Of a stretch of 64,000 bases of DNA, positions 31,109 to 40,671 are shown in pieces; the stretch's first letter is position 1, and each line of letters begins with the position of its first letter. Made by a program: the position numbers and the translations under genes. The stretch is from Piscinibacter sp. (GTDB lineage: Bacteria; Pseudomonadota; Gammaproteobacteria; Burkholderiales; Burkholderiaceae_C), in the NCBI GenBank assembly GCA_016706565.1, contig JADJJI010000003.1:434001-498000 (forward strand), written 5' to 3'. The notes below the pieces were generated by a model. It worked only from the letters and a program-made list of their open reading frames with translations, did no database searches and was not told the origin of the DNA.

Positions 31109-32244
31109 GCCTTGGTCTCCTGCATCGGCGCTGCGCGCCGCATCACCTTCACGGGCGCATGCACGAGCCGCTGGTGCACACGCGTGCGGTCCTGCACCTC
31201 GCCGGCGAGCTGGCCGCAGGCCGCGTCGATGTCGTCGCCGCGCGTCTTGCGAACCGTCGTCACGATGCCGGCGCGCAGCAACACGGCTGCGAAGGCCTGC
31301 ACGCGCTCGGCGGACGAGCGCACCAGGCCAGACTGCGGGAACGGGTTGAACGGAATCAGGTTCACCTTGCAGGGCACGCGGCCCTTGACGAGCCGCACCA
31401 GCTCCTGAGCGAGCTCGGGCGTGTCGTTGACGCCGTCGAGCATGCAGTACTCGAAGGTCACGAAGTCGCGCGGTGCGGCCGGCAGGTAGCGCACGCAGGC
31501 GTCGAGAAGCGCGTCGATCCCGTCCTTGCGGTTCAGCGGAACCAGATCGTTGCGCAGCGCGTCGTTCGGCGCATGCAGCGACACCGCCAGCGCCACCGGG
31601 CAGTCCTCGCGCAGGCGGTCGATCATCGCCACCATGCCGGAGGTCGACACCGTCACGCGTCGGCGCGACAGCCCGTAGCCGTGGTCGTCGAGCATGGCGC
31701 GCAATGCCGGCACGAGGGCCGCGTAGTTCTGCAGCGGCTCGCCCATGCCCATCATCACCACGTTGGTGACGGCGCGCTCACCTTCCTTCAGGCCCAGGCG
31801 CCGGCGAAGCTGGTGCTCGGCATGCCACAGCTGCGCCAGGATCTCGCCGGTGGAGAGGTTGCGGCTGAAACCCTGGTGCCCGGTCGAACAGAAGCGGCAC
31901 CCGACTGCACAGCCGGCCTGCGACGACACGCACAGCGTGCCGCGGTCGGATTCCGGGATGAAGACCGTCTCGATCGCATTGCCGGCGCCGACGTCGAACA
32001 GCCACTTGACAGTGCCGTCGTTCGACACATGCTCGCTGATCACTGGCAGCGACTGCACCGCGGCGCGTTCGCGCAGCTTGTCGCGCAATGACCTGGCCAG
32101 ATCGGACATGGCGTCGAAGTCCGACGCGCCCTTCTGGTGGATCCAGCGGAACAGCTGCGTGGCGCGGAAGCGCTTCTCGCCGAGCTGTTCGACGAACGCG
32201 GTCAACCCGTCCCGGTCGAAATCGAGCAGGTTGACCACGCTCAT
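31105..32244 (-). CDS. rlmN: Dual-specificity RNA methyltransferase RlmN
   Basis: RlmN is a radical SAM enzyme that methylates C2 of A2503 in 23S rRNA and A37 in some tRNAs. The 379-residue product has the C-x3-C-x2-C cluster motif in [12 protein letters not shown]. It also has G-M-G-E-P-L-x-N-Y and a conserved Cys in the C-terminal part ([16 protein letters not shown]). It follows ndk by five bases, a conserved pair. Confidence 0.96.
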   Translation of the reverse strand: MSVVNLLDFDRDGLTAFVEQLGEKRFRATQLFRWIHQKGASDFDAMSDLARSLRDKLRERAAVQSLPVISEHVSNDGTVKWLFDVGAGNAIETVFIPESDRGTLCVSSQAGCAVGCRFCSTGHQGFSRNLSTGEILAQLWHAEHQLRRRLGLKEGERAVTNVVMMGMGEPLQNYAALVPALRAMLDDHGYGLSRRRVTVSTSGMVAMIDRLREDCPVALAVSLHAPNDALRNDLVPLNRKDGIDALLDACVRYLPAAPRDFVTFEYCMLDGVNDTPELAQELVRLVKGRVPCKVNLIPFNPFPQSGLVRSSAERVQAFAAVLLRAGIVTTVRKTRGDDIDAACGQLAGEVQDRTRVHQRLVHAPVKVMRRAAPMQETKA

Positions 32245-32249
32245 CGGAG

Positions 32250-32675
32250 TCAGCGCGAGTAGATGTTCATGCCGGGGAAGAAGAACGCCACTTCCACGGC
32301 GGCCGTTTCCGGCGCGTCGGAGCCGTGCACCGCATTGGCGTCGATGCTGTCGGCGAAATCGGCGCGGATGGTGCCCTTCTCGGCCTTCTTCGGGTCGGTG
32401 GCGCCCATCAGCTCGCGGTTCTTTGCGATCGCGTTCTCGCCTTCGAGCGCCTGGATCATCACCGGGCCCGAGATCATGAAGTCGACCAGGTCCTTGAAGA
32501 AGGGACGGGCCTTGTGCACGGCGTAGAACTGCTCGGCTTCGCCGCGCGAGAGGTGGGCCATCCTCGCTGCGACGATCTTCAGGCCTGCGCCCTCGAAACG
32601 AGCATAGATCTGGCCGATCACGTTCTTCGCGACGGCGTCGGGTTTGATGATCGAAAGGGTGCGTTCGAGCGCCAT
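32250..32675 (-). CDS. ndk: Nucleoside diphosphate kinase
   Basis: Ndk moves the gamma-phosphate between nucleoside triphosphates and diphosphates through a phosphohistidine. The 141-residue product has standard length and starts [15 protein letters not shown]. The active-site region reads [11 protein letters not shown] strong Shine-Dalgarno (A-G-G-A-G-A) precedes ATG 32675. It heads the long minus-strand run toward rlmN, pilW, rodZ and ispG. Confidence 0.97.
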   Translation of the reverse strand: MALERTLSIIKPDAVAKNVIGQIYARFEGAGLKIVAARMAHLSRGEAEQFYAVHKARPFFKDLVDFMISGPVMIQALEGENAIAKNRELMGATDPKKAEKGTIRADFADSIDANAVHGSDAPETAAVEVAFFFPGMNIYSR

Positions 32676-32714
32676 GAATTCTTCTCCTGAATCAATAACT
32701 TGGCAAAGTTTCGG

Positions 32715-32720
32715 ATTGTA
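32715..32720 (-). promoter_or_regulatory. Candidate -10 element of ndk
   Basis: The minus strand reads T-A-C-A-A-T at 32720-32715, five of six matches to the -10 consensus, 40 bases before ndk. The hexamer at the -35 distance (T-C-A-G-C-C) is poor, so the call rests on the -10 and position alone. Confidence 0.3.
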
Positions 32721-32756
32721 GCTTGCGCAGTGCGTCAGGCTGATGTCGCAAGGGCT

Positions 32757-34766
32757 TCAGCGACCACGCCGGCCACCACCGCCGCCGCTGCCACCGCCGC
32801 CAAATCCACCACCACCACCGCCGCCGCCACTTCTGCCGCCGCCGAATCCACCACCGCCGCTACCTCCGCGGCCACCGCGGTTCTTGCGATGGAAAGCGTC
32901 CCCTCCGATGTAGCCCACCGAGGTCTGCATCGGGTCGGGCTGCTTCGGGCCGCCCTTCTTCGCGCCGCCGCCGCCGGTGGGCTGGCTGCTGCCGCCCGGG
33001 CCGAAACCTCCGCCGCCCTGCCCGAAGCCACGCCCGCCGACCCGGCTGCGCGGGTTCTGCACGAAGCGCTTGTCAAAGGTCTGCTCGAGCGGGTTCGGGA
33101 TGTTCATCGGGTCGATGTCGAAATCCTCGTCGCCATCGAACTCGCCGCGCTCGCGGTTCTCCAGCGGCGGAGCGTCCGGCGCAGGCACCCTGCTGCGCTG
33201 CTGCGGCGGCCCGCCGCGCCCACCGCGGTCGTTCGGCCGACCCGCGGGCGGGCGACCGTCGCCACGGGCCTCGTTGCGCGGCTTGTTGCGCGGTTCGTTG
33301 CGGCCGTCGCGCCGCTCTTCGGGACGCGGCTGGGCCGGCCCGCTGGCCAGGCGCCGGATCGCACGCACGTCTTCCGGGCCCATGTCGACCCATACACCCC
33401 GCTTGAGGCCACGCGGCAGCACCACGCAGCCGTAACGAATGCGGATGAGCCGGCTGACCGTCAGGTCGACAGCGTCGAACAGCTTGCGCACCTCTCGATT
33501 GCGGCCTTCGGTGATGACGACGCGGTACCAGTGGTTGGCGCCTTCGCCGCCACCGTCTTCGATGGAGCGGAAGGCGGCGGTCTGGCCGTCGATCTCCACG
33601 CCCTCGAGAAGTTGCGCCTTGTCCTCGCTGTCCAGCGTGCCGAGCACGCGCACCGCGTACTCGCGCTCCACGCCGAAGCGAGGGTGCATCAGCTGGTTGG
33701 CCAGTTCACCGGATGTGGTGAACAGCAGCAAACCTTCGGTGTTGATGTCCAGCCGGCCCACCGCCTGCCACTTGCCGTGCTGCAGGCGCGGCAGGCGCCG
33801 GAACACCGTCGGCCGCTGCTGCGGGTCGTCGTTGGTGACCACCTCGCCCACCGGCTTGTGGTACGCGATCACGCGCGGCGGCGGCTGCTGGATGCGCACC
33901 TTCACCGGCTTGCCGTCGAGCGCGATGCGGTCGCCGAAGGAGATGCGCTGGCCGATGTGCGCCGGTTCGCCGTTCACGGTGATGCGGCCGTCGGTGATCA
34001 TCGCCTCCATGTCGCGCCGCGAGCCGACGCCGGACTGCGCCAGCACCTTCTGCAGCTTCGGCGCATCGGGCTCGGCAGCCAGCACGCGCTTGTGCGGCTC
34101 GGCCTCGCCGGCGCCGCCGGATTCACCAGCCTCGCCCGCTTCGGCGTTCTCGGCGCTGTCGGCGGCCTGCGGTGACACCTCAGCCGGCAGCTCGGACGCC
34201 ACTTCGGCGATGGCCTCACCGGCCTCGTCGAAGGCGCCGGAAAGCACCTCGGCGAACACCTCGCCGGTGCGCTGCGCGGCGGCCGCCTGCGCGGCCTCCG
34301 GCGTCACCGGTTCGCCGCCTTCGCCGCGCCGGCGGTCGCGCCGGCCGCGGCGCCGGCCGCGGCGTGCGCCCTCTTCGCCGCCCTCGCCCGGCTCGCCGCC
34401 TTCGCCGCCTGCATCACCCGCTTCACCACTTTCGCCGGAGCCGCCATCGGCAACGCGCACGGCCTGCGGCGCGCCGTCGTGGGCTTGCGCCTGCGGTGCC
34501 TCGGTTCGCAGCTCGGCTACCGGCTGTGTCGGGGCCGCAGCCGCAGGCTCCTGCGCTCCTGCATCGGCCACAGCAGCCGCTGGAGCCTTGCGACGGCGCG
34601 GCTTGGGTGCCTCTTCGGCCGCAGTCTCCGTCGCCGCGCCGGCTTCTGCCTCGGCGGACTTGGCCACGGCCCGGCGCTTTCGCGCCGGCTTGGGCGTCGC
34701 GGTGTCGGTCGCGGGCGTGACTGCCTCATCGGGGGCGTCGGGCTGAGACTCGGGCGGCAGGTTCAT
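32757..34766 (-). CDS. rluB: 23S rRNA pseudouridine synthase RluB with long low-complexity ends
   Basis: RluB-type enzymes convert U2605 of 23S rRNA to pseudouridine. The core holds an S4 RNA-binding domain (about 235-285, [10 protein letters not shown]) and the catalytic motif G-R-L-D-I-N-T-E-G with Asp340. Flanking it are about 230 N-terminal residues rich in Ala, Glu, Gly and Arg (including [10 protein letters not shown]) and about 150 C-terminal residues. The very end is a Gly-Phe-Arg repeat resembling eukaryotic RGG tails. At 669 residues it is over twice the E. coli length (291). The stop lies 81 bases from ndk; the start overlaps scpB by four bases. Confidence 0.9.
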   Translation of the reverse strand: MNLPPESQPDAPDEAVTPATDTATPKPARKRRAVAKSAEAEAGAATETAAEEAPKPRRRKAPAAAVADAGAQEPAAAAPTQPVAELRTEAPQAQAHDGAPQAVRVADGGSGESGEAGDAGGEGGEPGEGGEEGARRGRRRGRRDRRRGEGGEPVTPEAAQAAAAQRTGEVFAEVLSGAFDEAGEAIAEVASELPAEVSPQAADSAENAEAGEAGESGGAGEAEPHKRVLAAEPDAPKLQKVLAQSGVGSRRDMEAMITDGRITVNGEPAHIGQRISFGDRIALDGKPVKVRIQQPPPRVIAYHKPVGEVVTNDDPQQRPTVFRRLPRLQHGKWQAVGRLDINTEGLLLFTTSGELANQLMHPRFGVEREYAVRVLGTLDSEDKAQLLEGVEIDGQTAAFRSIEDGGGEGANHWYRVVITEGRNREVRKLFDAVDLTVSRLIRIRYGCVVLPRGLKRGVWVDMGPEDVRAIRRLASGPAQPRPEERRDGRNEPRNKPRNEARGDGRPPAGRPNDRGGRGGPPQQRSRVPAPDAPPLENRERGEFDGDEDFDIDPMNIPNPLEQTFDKRFVQNPRSRVGGRGFGQGGGGFGPGGSSQPTGGGGAKKGGPKQPDPMQTSVGYIGGDAFHRKNRGGRGGSGGGGFGGGRSGGGGGGGGFGGGGSGGGGGRRGR

Positions 34767-35560
34767 GCTTGGGGTTCCATCGGGGCGGCGTCGGCCGCAG
34801 GCTCGGGCTCGGGGTCGTTCGGGGGGGCGGGGGCGGGATCAGGCTCGCCCGCAACAGGCACATCGACCGAGCTGTCGAAGGCTGGCTCGGTCGCTGCCTC
34901 GTCGGCAGTCATCGCGACAGCCGCGATTTCGGTGGCTTCGAAGGCCACATCGGTCGCGTCCGCAGGCGCATCGAGCGCCAGCGCCGCCTGCGCGTCGATC
35001 AGCGAGGCCTGCTCGGGCAAGGCGTCGGCCAGCATCGCGCCAGCCGCAGGGGCGCCGTCAAGCAGGGGCAACTGCTCGAGGCTCGCCAGGCCCAGGTCAT
35101 CGAGGAAATGGCGCGTCGTGGCCAGCAGCGCCGGGCGGCCGGGGGCCTCGCGGTAGCCGATCGCCTCGACCCAGCCACGGTCCTCGAGCTGCTTGATGAT
35201 CTGGCTGGCCACGGTGACGCCGCGGATGTCTTCGATGTCGCCGCGTGTCACCGGTTGACGGTAGGCAATGATCGCCAGCGTCTCCATCACGGCACGCGAA
35301 TACTTCGGCGGCTTCTCCGGGTTGAGTCGATCGAGGAACTCGCGCATCTCGGGCCGGCTCTGGAATCGCCAGCCCTGCGCCAGTGCCACGAGTTCGACGC
35401 CGCGGCTGTCCCAGTCGCGTGTCAGTTCGTCGAGCAAGGCGCGCAGCGTGTCGGGGCCCAGTTCATCGTTGAACAAGGTGCGCATGTCGCGCAGGGGCAT
35501 CGGCTGGCTGGCGCAGATGAGCGCGGTCTCGAGGACGCGCTTCGCATCCTGTGTGTTCAT
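34763..35560 (-). CDS. scpB: Segregation and condensation protein B
   Basis: ScpB is the winged-helix (kite) subunit of the Smc-ScpA-ScpB condensin. The 265-residue product has two winged-helix domains in the first 175 residues, with [24 protein letters not shown] and G-R-P-A-L-L-A-T-T. An acidic, Pro/Ala-rich tail of about 80 residues follows. A TTG four codons upstream is possible, but ATG 35560 with A-G-G-A just before it is preferred. The scpB-rluB pair is conserved; scpA is not in the window. Confidence 0.92.
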   Translation of the reverse strand: MNTQDAKRVLETALICASQPMPLRDMRTLFNDELGPDTLRALLDELTRDWDSRGVELVALAQGWRFQSRPEMREFLDRLNPEKPPKYSRAVMETLAIIAYRQPVTRGDIEDIRGVTVASQIIKQLEDRGWVEAIGYREAPGRPALLATTRHFLDDLGLASLEQLPLLDGAPAAGAMLADALPEQASLIDAQAALALDAPADATDVAFEATEIAAVAMTADEAATEPAFDSSVDVPVAGEPDPAPAPPNDPEPEPAADAAPMEPQA

Positions 35561-35810
35561 GGATCCTGTCAAATCCTCGGCCGGGGGTATCCGGCTGGTC
35601 TACGGGCTCGTGTCGAGCGTCACCCCACGGGATGACACACTGCAACTGGCTGTTGGCCGCGCATCGTGCTGCGGCGTGGGCTGGCGAGCCTCCAGGCCCG
35701 CCAGACTGCCCGGCAACCGGACTCTCGGCGCGGCCACGGTGATGGCGCTGGCGCAGGCAGTCGGGCTGGGGGTCTGGCGCGCATTGTACCCAAGCGCGCC
35801 ATCGGGGTGT
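35561..35810 (-). promoter_or_regulatory. Non-coding gap between rluD and scpB with a candidate -10 box
   Basis: This 250-base gap holds no convincing reading frame on either strand. The minus strand carries T-A-C-A-A-T at 35788-35783, which could start a roughly 215-base leader for scpB-rluB; no good -35 is seen. I find no riboswitch or terminator structure. Confidence 0.3.
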
Positions 35811-36749
35811 TCAGTGTTTGCGCGCCACCTGGCGCCACGCAGAATCCAGGTCCGGCGGAGGTGGGCACTCGAACTGCAGCGCCTGGCCACCGACGGGATG
35901 GTTGAAGCCGAGCCGGACCGCATGCAGGGCCTGTCGCGTCATGCCCAGCGCCGGCGTACCGCCATACAGCGCGTCGGCCACCAGCGGGTGCCCGCGCGAG
36001 GCCAGGTGCACGCGAATCTGGTGCGTGCGTCCGGTGTGCAACGTGCAGTGCACGGCGCTGAACCCGTCGCGCACCGCCACGCGCTCGACGTCCGTGCGCG
36101 CCGGCTTGCCCGAAGCGAGCACGCCCATGCGCACGCGCGACTGCGGGTCGCGCCCGATCGGCGCATCGATGCTGAACGCCCGCTCCGCGAGTTCGCCGTG
36201 GCACAGCGCCATGTAGCGACGGTGCACCGAGCGCTCGCCGATGGCACGCACCAGCGCCGTCATGGCCACCAGCGTCTTGGCCACGACCATCAGGCCCGAG
36301 GTGTCCTTGTCGAGGCGATGCACGATGCCCGCGCGCGGCAGCAGGCTGGCACCCGCATGGTGGGCCAGCAGGCCGTTGAGCAGCGTGCCCGACCAGTTGC
36401 CCGCCGCCGGGTGCACCACCAGCCCGGCAGGCTTGTTCACCACGATCACGTCGGCGTCTTCGTGGACGATGTCCAGCACCATCGCTTCGGCCTTGAAGGC
36501 CCGGCTCTCCTCGGTGCCAACCAGTTCGACCTCGATGCGCTGGCCAGCCTGCACACGCTGCGAGGCAGAACTCGCCACCACCCCGCCCACGCGCACGTGC
36601 CCCTGCTCGATCAGGCCCTGCAGGTGGCTGCGCGAGAACTCGCCGGCCATGGCCACCAGCACCTTGTCCAGGCGCAGGCCATGCCATGAGGCCGCCGCAT
36701 CGACCGTTCGACGTTCGCTCTCGCCGCCGTCGTCCAGGGGCTCGTCCAT
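35811..36749 (-). CDS. rluD: 23S rRNA pseudouridine(1911/1915/1917) synthase RluD
   Basis: RluD makes the pseudouridines in helix 69 of 23S rRNA. The 312-residue product has an S4 domain (about 25-75), the K-P-A-G-L-V-V-H-P block, the catalytic H-R-L-D-K-D-T-S-G with Asp147, and the C-terminal G-R-T-H-Q-I-R-V-H. The ATG at 36749 sits inside a T-A-T-A-A-T sequence read on the other strand toward bamD. A longer open frame crosses bamD in antisense and is rejected. The divergent rluD-bamD pair is conserved. Confidence 0.95.
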   Translation of the reverse strand: MDEPLDDGGESERRTVDAAASWHGLRLDKVLVAMAGEFSRSHLQGLIEQGHVRVGGVVASSASQRVQAGQRIEVELVGTEESRAFKAEAMVLDIVHEDADVIVVNKPAGLVVHPAAGNWSGTLLNGLLAHHAGASLLPRAGIVHRLDKDTSGLMVVAKTLVAMTALVRAIGERSVHRRYMALCHGELAERAFSIDAPIGRDPQSRVRMGVLASGKPARTDVERVAVRDGFSAVHCTLHTGRTHQIRVHLASRGHPLVADALYGGTPALGMTRQALHAVRLGFNHPVGGQALQFECPPPPDLDSAWRQVARKH

Positions 36750-36754
36750 ATAAT
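36749..36754 (+). promoter_or_regulatory. Perfect -10 hexamer upstream of bamD
   Basis: T-A-T-A-A-T at 36749-36754 on the plus strand overlaps the rluD start codon and would start bamD transcription near 36761, about 47 bases before its ATG. No -35 match lies 16-18 bases upstream and there is no extended -10 T-G, so the element may need an activator or be fortuitous. Confidence 0.35.
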
Positions 36755-36807
36755 CCCGCTCTCTGTTGATGACAGGCAGCGCGTTCGTCCGCGATCTGCC
36801 CCTGCCC

Positions 36808-37620
36808 ATGGATCTGTTGCGTTGGACCGGCCCGCTGGGTGCGCGCGCTGCCCTGATCACCCTTGCCCTGGCCCTGGCGGGCTGCGGCTCGGCACCGCAG
36901 GACGAGAGTGTCTCGTGGTCGCCCGAGAAATTGTATGCAGAGGCCAAGGACGAGATGGCCTCGGGCGCCTACGACAAGGCAGCCAAGCTGCTCGAGCGCC
37001 TGGAAGGCCGCGCCGCCGGCACGCCGCTGGCGCAGCAGGCGCAGATCGAGCGAGCCTACGTGCTGTGGCGCAGCGGCGAGAAGGCCCAGGCACTGACGGT
37101 GCTCGAGCGCTTCATCAAGCTCAACCCCTCCAGCCCCGGCGTCGACTATGCGCTGTACCTGCAGGGCGTGGTCAATTTCAACGACAACCTGGGCATCCTC
37201 GGCAACCTGGCCGCGCAGGACCTGTCCGAGCGCGACCAGCAGGCCTCGCGCGACTCGTACCAGTCGTTCAAGCAGCTCGTCGACCAGTACCCGCGATCGA
37301 TCTACGCCGAAGACGCGCAGATCCGCATGAACTACATCGTCAACTCGCTGGCAGCCTACGAAGTGCACGTGGCGCGCTACTACTTCCGCCGCGGCGCCTA
37401 CATCGCCGCCGCGAACCGTGCTCAGCAGACGGTGCAGGAGTTCCAGTTTTCGCCCTCGGCCGAGGAGGCCCTGGTCATCATGGTGCAGAGCTACGACCGG
37501 CTCGGCTTGAACGACCTGCGCGACGATGCGCAACGCGTGCTGGCGAAGAACTTCCCGAACAGCCGCTTCGCCAGCCAGGGCCTGAGCACCCGCGAGCGGC
37601 AGTGGTGGCAGATCTGGTAG
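36808..37620 (+). CDS. bamD: Outer membrane protein assembly factor BamD (lipoprotein)
   Basis: BamD is the essential TPR lipoprotein of the BAM complex. From ATG 36808 the 270-residue product has a lipoprotein signal ending L-A-G-C (Cys26). The TPR blocks W-S-P-E-K-L-Y-A-E-A-K-D and A-x-Y-V-L-W-R-S-G-E follow, then the conserved Y-L-x-G-V-V-N-F and M-N-Y-I-V-N-x-L-A-x-Y-E. An ATG 14 codons upstream would put a charged stretch before the signal peptide, so it is rejected. It converges on the DinG-like gene with a ten-base gap. Confidence 0.95.
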   Translation: MDLLRWTGPLGARAALITLALALAGCGSAPQDESVSWSPEKLYAEAKDEMASGAYDKAAKLLERLEGRAAGTPLAQQAQIERAYVLWRSGEKAQALTVLERFIKLNPSSPGVDYALYLQGVVNFNDNLGILGNLAAQDLSERDQQASRDSYQSFKQLVDQYPRSIYAEDAQIRMNYIVNSLAAYEVHVARYYFRRGAYIAAANRAQQTVQEFQFSPSAEEALVIMVQSYDRLGLNDLRDDAQRVLAKNFPNSRFASQGLSTRERQWWQIW

Positions 37621-37630
37621 GCCAGGCTGC

Positions 37631-39631
37631 TCAGAACGGCAGCGTCTGGCCGGCCAGCGTCGCCAGCCAGGCCTGCGCTTCGGCCTCGTTGGCCACGCGG
37701 GTCATCGGCGGCAGGGCCTCCCGCAGGCGCCGGCCGTAGTTCATGCCCGCCATGCGCGGGTCGCACACCACCAGCAGGCCACGATCGGTCTCGCTGCGGA
37801 TCAGTCTCCCGGCGCCCTGCTTGAGCGACACCGCGGCCTCGGCGACGAAGTAGTCTGCGAACGCATTGCGCCCCTGCGCCTCGAGCCGCTTCACGCGCGC
37901 TTCGACGAGCGGGTCGTTGGGCGGCGGGAACGGCAGCTTGTCGATGATCACGCACTGCAGCGCGTCGCCGGGCACGTCGATGCCCTCCCAGAAACTCTGC
38001 GAGCCCACCAGCACCGAGCGCGGCTCGGCAAGGAACTGCTGCATCAGCTGGCGTTTCGGCGCTTCGCCCTGCCGCAGCACACGCAACGCATCGCCGTTCT
38101 CCTCGAACTGCGCGCGCAGCGCTTCGCCGATGGCCTGCAGCGCGCGCAAGGTGGTGGTCAGCACGAAGGTCCGCCCACCCAGCGTGCGCGCCAGCCGGGC
38201 GGCCAGCGTGGCCACGGCGGCCGGATGCCCGGCTTCGTTGGGCTTCGGAAAGCCCGCCGGCACGTACAGGCGCGCGTGGGCGGCATAGTCGAACGGGCTG
38301 CCCACGCGCAGGGTGCGCGCCTGCTCCAGGCCCGCCTGCTCGGTGAACCAGCTCAGAGCCTCGTCGTCGCCCAGCGTGGCCGAAGTGAAGATCCAGGCCT
38401 TGCCGCCGGCGGCCATCTGCTCGGACAGCGCCTCGCGGATGTCCAGCGGCGACTCGACCAGCCGCGCCTGGTGGGGCGACAGATCGATCCAGCGCACGCG
38501 GCCGTCGGCGGCCGCGGCGCCGAAACGATCGGCCAGCACAGCGAGTTGCCCGGCGCGCTCGGCCAGCTTGGAAAAATCCGGCGACAGCTCGCCGACGCCA
38601 TCGAGCGCCTCGCCGGCAGCGTCACATGCGCGGCCCAGGCCCTGCAAGGCCGCTGCGAAATCGTCGCGCCCGGCGCGCTCTTCCCAGCGCAGCTTGAGCG
38701 TGCCGCGCGGCTCGCGCAACGGCCCGGCGGCAGCGATGCGCAGCTCGCGTGCGGCCTTCTCGCAGCCGGCCGCCAGCTCCTGCCAGGGCGCCAGGCCACG
38801 CGCCTGCTGCAGGCCGACAGCGAGCAGGTCGCGCGCGAAGTCCAGTGCCTGCGCGGTCGACAGCGTGGTGCCGAGGAACTGCACACCGGCCTCGGCGAGC
38901 TGGTGCGCCTCGTCGAACACCGCCACTTCGACGCTGGGCAGCAACTCGGCCACGCCAGTGTCGCGCAACGCCATGTCGGCGAAGAACAGGTGGTGATTGA
39001 CCACCACCAGGTCGGCCGCCATCGCCTCGCGACGGGCCTTGACGACATGGCAGGCTCGGAAATCCGGGCACTCGCTGCCCAGGCAGTTCTCGCGCGACGA
39101 GGTGACCAGCGGGATCACGCTGCTGCGCTCGTCCAGCCCGTCGAGTTCGGCCAGATCGCCGCTTGCCGTGGACTGCGACCACTGCTCCACCTTGGCCAGC
39201 GTGCGCACCGCCCAGCGGTCGGGCAGCGTCGCCGACTGGCGCGCCTGCTTCATGCGGTGCAGGCACAGGTAGCTGCTGCGGCCCTTGAGCAGCGCGATGC
39301 TCACCGGCAGCTGCAGCGCGTCGCGCAGCCGCGGCAGGTCGCGCAGGAAGAGCTGGTCCTGCAGGCTCTTCGTCGCGGTGCTGACCAGCGCCCTCGCCCC
39401 GCTGAGCAAGGTCGGCACCAGGTAGGCGAAGGTCTTGCCGACACCGGTGCCCGCCTCGGCAACGAGCGCGGTGCGGCTCTCGATGGCTTCGGCCACGGCC
39501 TGTGCCATGGTCATCTGCACCTCGCGCTCCACATGCCGCTCGTCGCGGCGCGCCAGCGCGCCGGCGGCGCTCAGCGCATCGCGAGCAGCGGCGACCAGGG
39601 AGCCGGCGGACGCGGGGTGGTCCGGCGTCAT
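37631..39631 (-). CDS. DinG/YoaA-type ATP-dependent DNA helicase (XPD family)
   Basis: This superfamily 2 helicase unwinds DNA 5'-to-3' and uses an iron-sulfur cluster. The 666-residue protein shows Walker A G-T-G-V-G-K-T (61-67), Walker B D-E-A-H (240-243), and four cysteines in the iron-sulfur position (123, 183, 188, 194). The C-terminal motif is Q-G-A-G-R-L-I-R. The layout matches YoaA more than DinG proper, which is longer; I leave the symbol open. It is coupled to a DUF465 gene by a four-base overlap at its start. Confidence 0.92.
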   Translation of the reverse strand: MTPDHPASAGSLVAAARDALSAAGALARRDERHVEREVQMTMAQAVAEAIESRTALVAEAGTGVGKTFAYLVPTLLSGARALVSTATKSLQDQLFLRDLPRLRDALQLPVSIALLKGRSSYLCLHRMKQARQSATLPDRWAVRTLAKVEQWSQSTASGDLAELDGLDERSSVIPLVTSSRENCLGSECPDFRACHVVKARREAMAADLVVVNHHLFFADMALRDTGVAELLPSVEVAVFDEAHQLAEAGVQFLGTTLSTAQALDFARDLLAVGLQQARGLAPWQELAAGCEKAARELRIAAAGPLREPRGTLKLRWEERAGRDDFAAALQGLGRACDAAGEALDGVGELSPDFSKLAERAGQLAVLADRFGAAAADGRVRWIDLSPHQARLVESPLDIREALSEQMAAGGKAWIFTSATLGDDEALSWFTEQAGLEQARTLRVGSPFDYAAHARLYVPAGFPKPNEAGHPAAVATLAARLARTLGGRTFVLTTTLRALQAIGEALRAQFEENGDALRVLRQGEAPKRQLMQQFLAEPRSVLVGSQSFWEGIDVPGDALQCVIIDKLPFPPPNDPLVEARVKRLEAQGRNAFADYFVAEAAVSLKQGAGRLIRSETDRGLLVVCDPRMAGMNYGRRLREALPPMTRVANEAEAQAWLATLAGQTLPF

Positions 39632-39831
39632 GCCGGCTCGGGCGGGTCGAGCTCGGCTTCCAGCCGGGCGATCATGTCTCGCAGCGCCAGGCGGCGCTTC
39701 TTCAGGCGCCGCACGGCGAGATCGTCGCTGGGGTGTTCGATCACGGCCTGATCGATCAGGCTGTCCAGATCGGCATGCTCGATGCGCAGTTCGATCAGCC
39801 GTCGAGGCAGGGAGTGCAGGTTGTCGTCCAT
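39628..39831 (-). CDS. DUF465 (YdcH-like) small coiled-coil protein
   Basis: This 67-residue, highly charged helical protein carries H-A-D-L-D-x-L-I-D near residue 20 and a basic L-K-K-R-R-L-A-L-R-D block near 45. Both are typical of DUF465/YdcH, whose function is unknown. It overlaps the helicase start by four bases, so the two are probably translated together. Confidence 0.85.
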   Translation of the reverse strand: MDDNLHSLPRRLIELRIEHADLDSLIDQAVIEHPSDDLAVRRLKKRRLALRDMIARLEAELDPPEPA

Positions 39832-39881
39832 CGGCGCGCGACTTAATCGCGTAATTTGCTCCGACGCCGGAGGCGGGAGCG

Positions 39882-39887
39882 ATTATA
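39882..39887 (-). promoter_or_regulatory. Overlapping divergent -10 boxes between the DUF465 and PP2C genes
   Basis: The minus strand has a perfect T-A-T-A-A-T at 39887-39882, 51 bases before the DUF465 gene. The plus strand has T-A-T-A-G-T at 39885-39890, eight bases before the PP2C start, which would make that mRNA nearly leaderless. The plus-strand -35 candidate (C-C-G-A-C-G, 18-base spacing) and the minus-strand one are weak. The two boxes share bases, so RNA polymerase could use only one direction at a time. Confidence 0.35.
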
Positions 39888-39897
39888 GTTTTCGGCC

Positions 39898-40665
39898 ATG
39901 AGCACCACGAGCGTCGGTTACCGCCTGTCCGCCGCCACCGGCATCCACCGTGGCGACCGGGCCTACCAGCAAGACCAGGTGCAGATCATCCCGCACCACC
40001 GTGTGCCCGGCAGCGTGATGGCCGTGCTGGCCGACGGCATGGGTGGCAAGAGCGGCGGCCGCAAGGCAGCCGACCAGGTCATCCTGACCGCACAGCAGAT
40101 CTTCGAGCGCTTCTCGCCCTCGCGCGACGACACCGCCGAGGCGCTCAAGCAACTGGTGCTCGAAGCGCACCTCATGATCAAGCTGACCGCGATCACGTCC
40201 GAAGAAGAACCGCACAGCACGGTCGCCGCCTACATCATCAGCCCGACGCGCGAATGCCACTTCGTGCACGCCGGCGACTCCCGCGTGTACCACTTCCGCG
40301 GCTCCGACATGATGGCGCGCACGGTCGACCACTCCTACGTGCAGCGCCTCGTCGCCGAAGGCTCGATCTCCGAGGAAGAGGCCAACAACCACCCGCAGTC
40401 CAACCTGCTGACGGGCTGCCTGGGCACCCACCAGGATCCGCCCTTGTCGGTGGGCCTGGTCGAGCGGATGGAGATCGGCGACTGCGTGCTTGCCTGCAGC
40501 GACGGCCTGTGGCACTACTTCACGCCGCGCGAACTGGGCGCCATCGTGCATGCCCTGCCGCCGCGCGAGGCCAGCGAGATGCTGGTCAGCAAGGCGCGCC
40601 AGCGCGCCCGGGGCGGCGGCGACAACCTGTCGCTGGCGCTGGTGCGCGTCGATCCGTTGGGTTGA
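39898..40665 (+). CDS. PP2C-family serine/threonine phosphatase
   Basis: PP2C phosphatases remove phosphate from Ser/Thr using two metal ions. The 255-residue product carries the metal motifs: Asp26 in R-A-Y-Q-Q-D, A-D-G-M-G-G (45-50), G-D-S-R (126-129), S-D-G-L (201-204) and G-D-N-L-S-L (241-246). It is a stand-alone catalytic domain without sensor or membrane segment, close to the Stp type. No kinase gene is adjacent, so its target is unknown. Confidence 0.92.
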   Translation: MSTTSVGYRLSAATGIHRGDRAYQQDQVQIIPHHRVPGSVMAVLADGMGGKSGGRKAADQVILTAQQIFERFSPSRDDTAEALKQLVLEAHLMIKLTAITSEEEPHSTVAAYIISPTRECHFVHAGDSRVYHFRGSDMMARTVDHSYVQRLVAEGSISEEEANNHPQSNLLTGCLGTHQDPPLSVGLVERMEIGDCVLACSDGLWHYFTPRELGAIVHALPPREASEMLVSKARQRARGGGDNLSLALVRVDPLG

Positions 40666-40671
40666 CGGCGT

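Noticed and set aside
32757-32960. CCACC/GCCGC-type DNA repeat that looks like a tandem array
   Set aside because: It is the coding sequence of the Gly-rich tail of RluB; units are irregular, with no spacers as in CRISPR.
35463-35645. A 60-codon minus-strand frame across the scpB start
   Set aside because: It overlaps scpB in another frame, has no Shine-Dalgarno, and its content looks like random GC-rich sequence.
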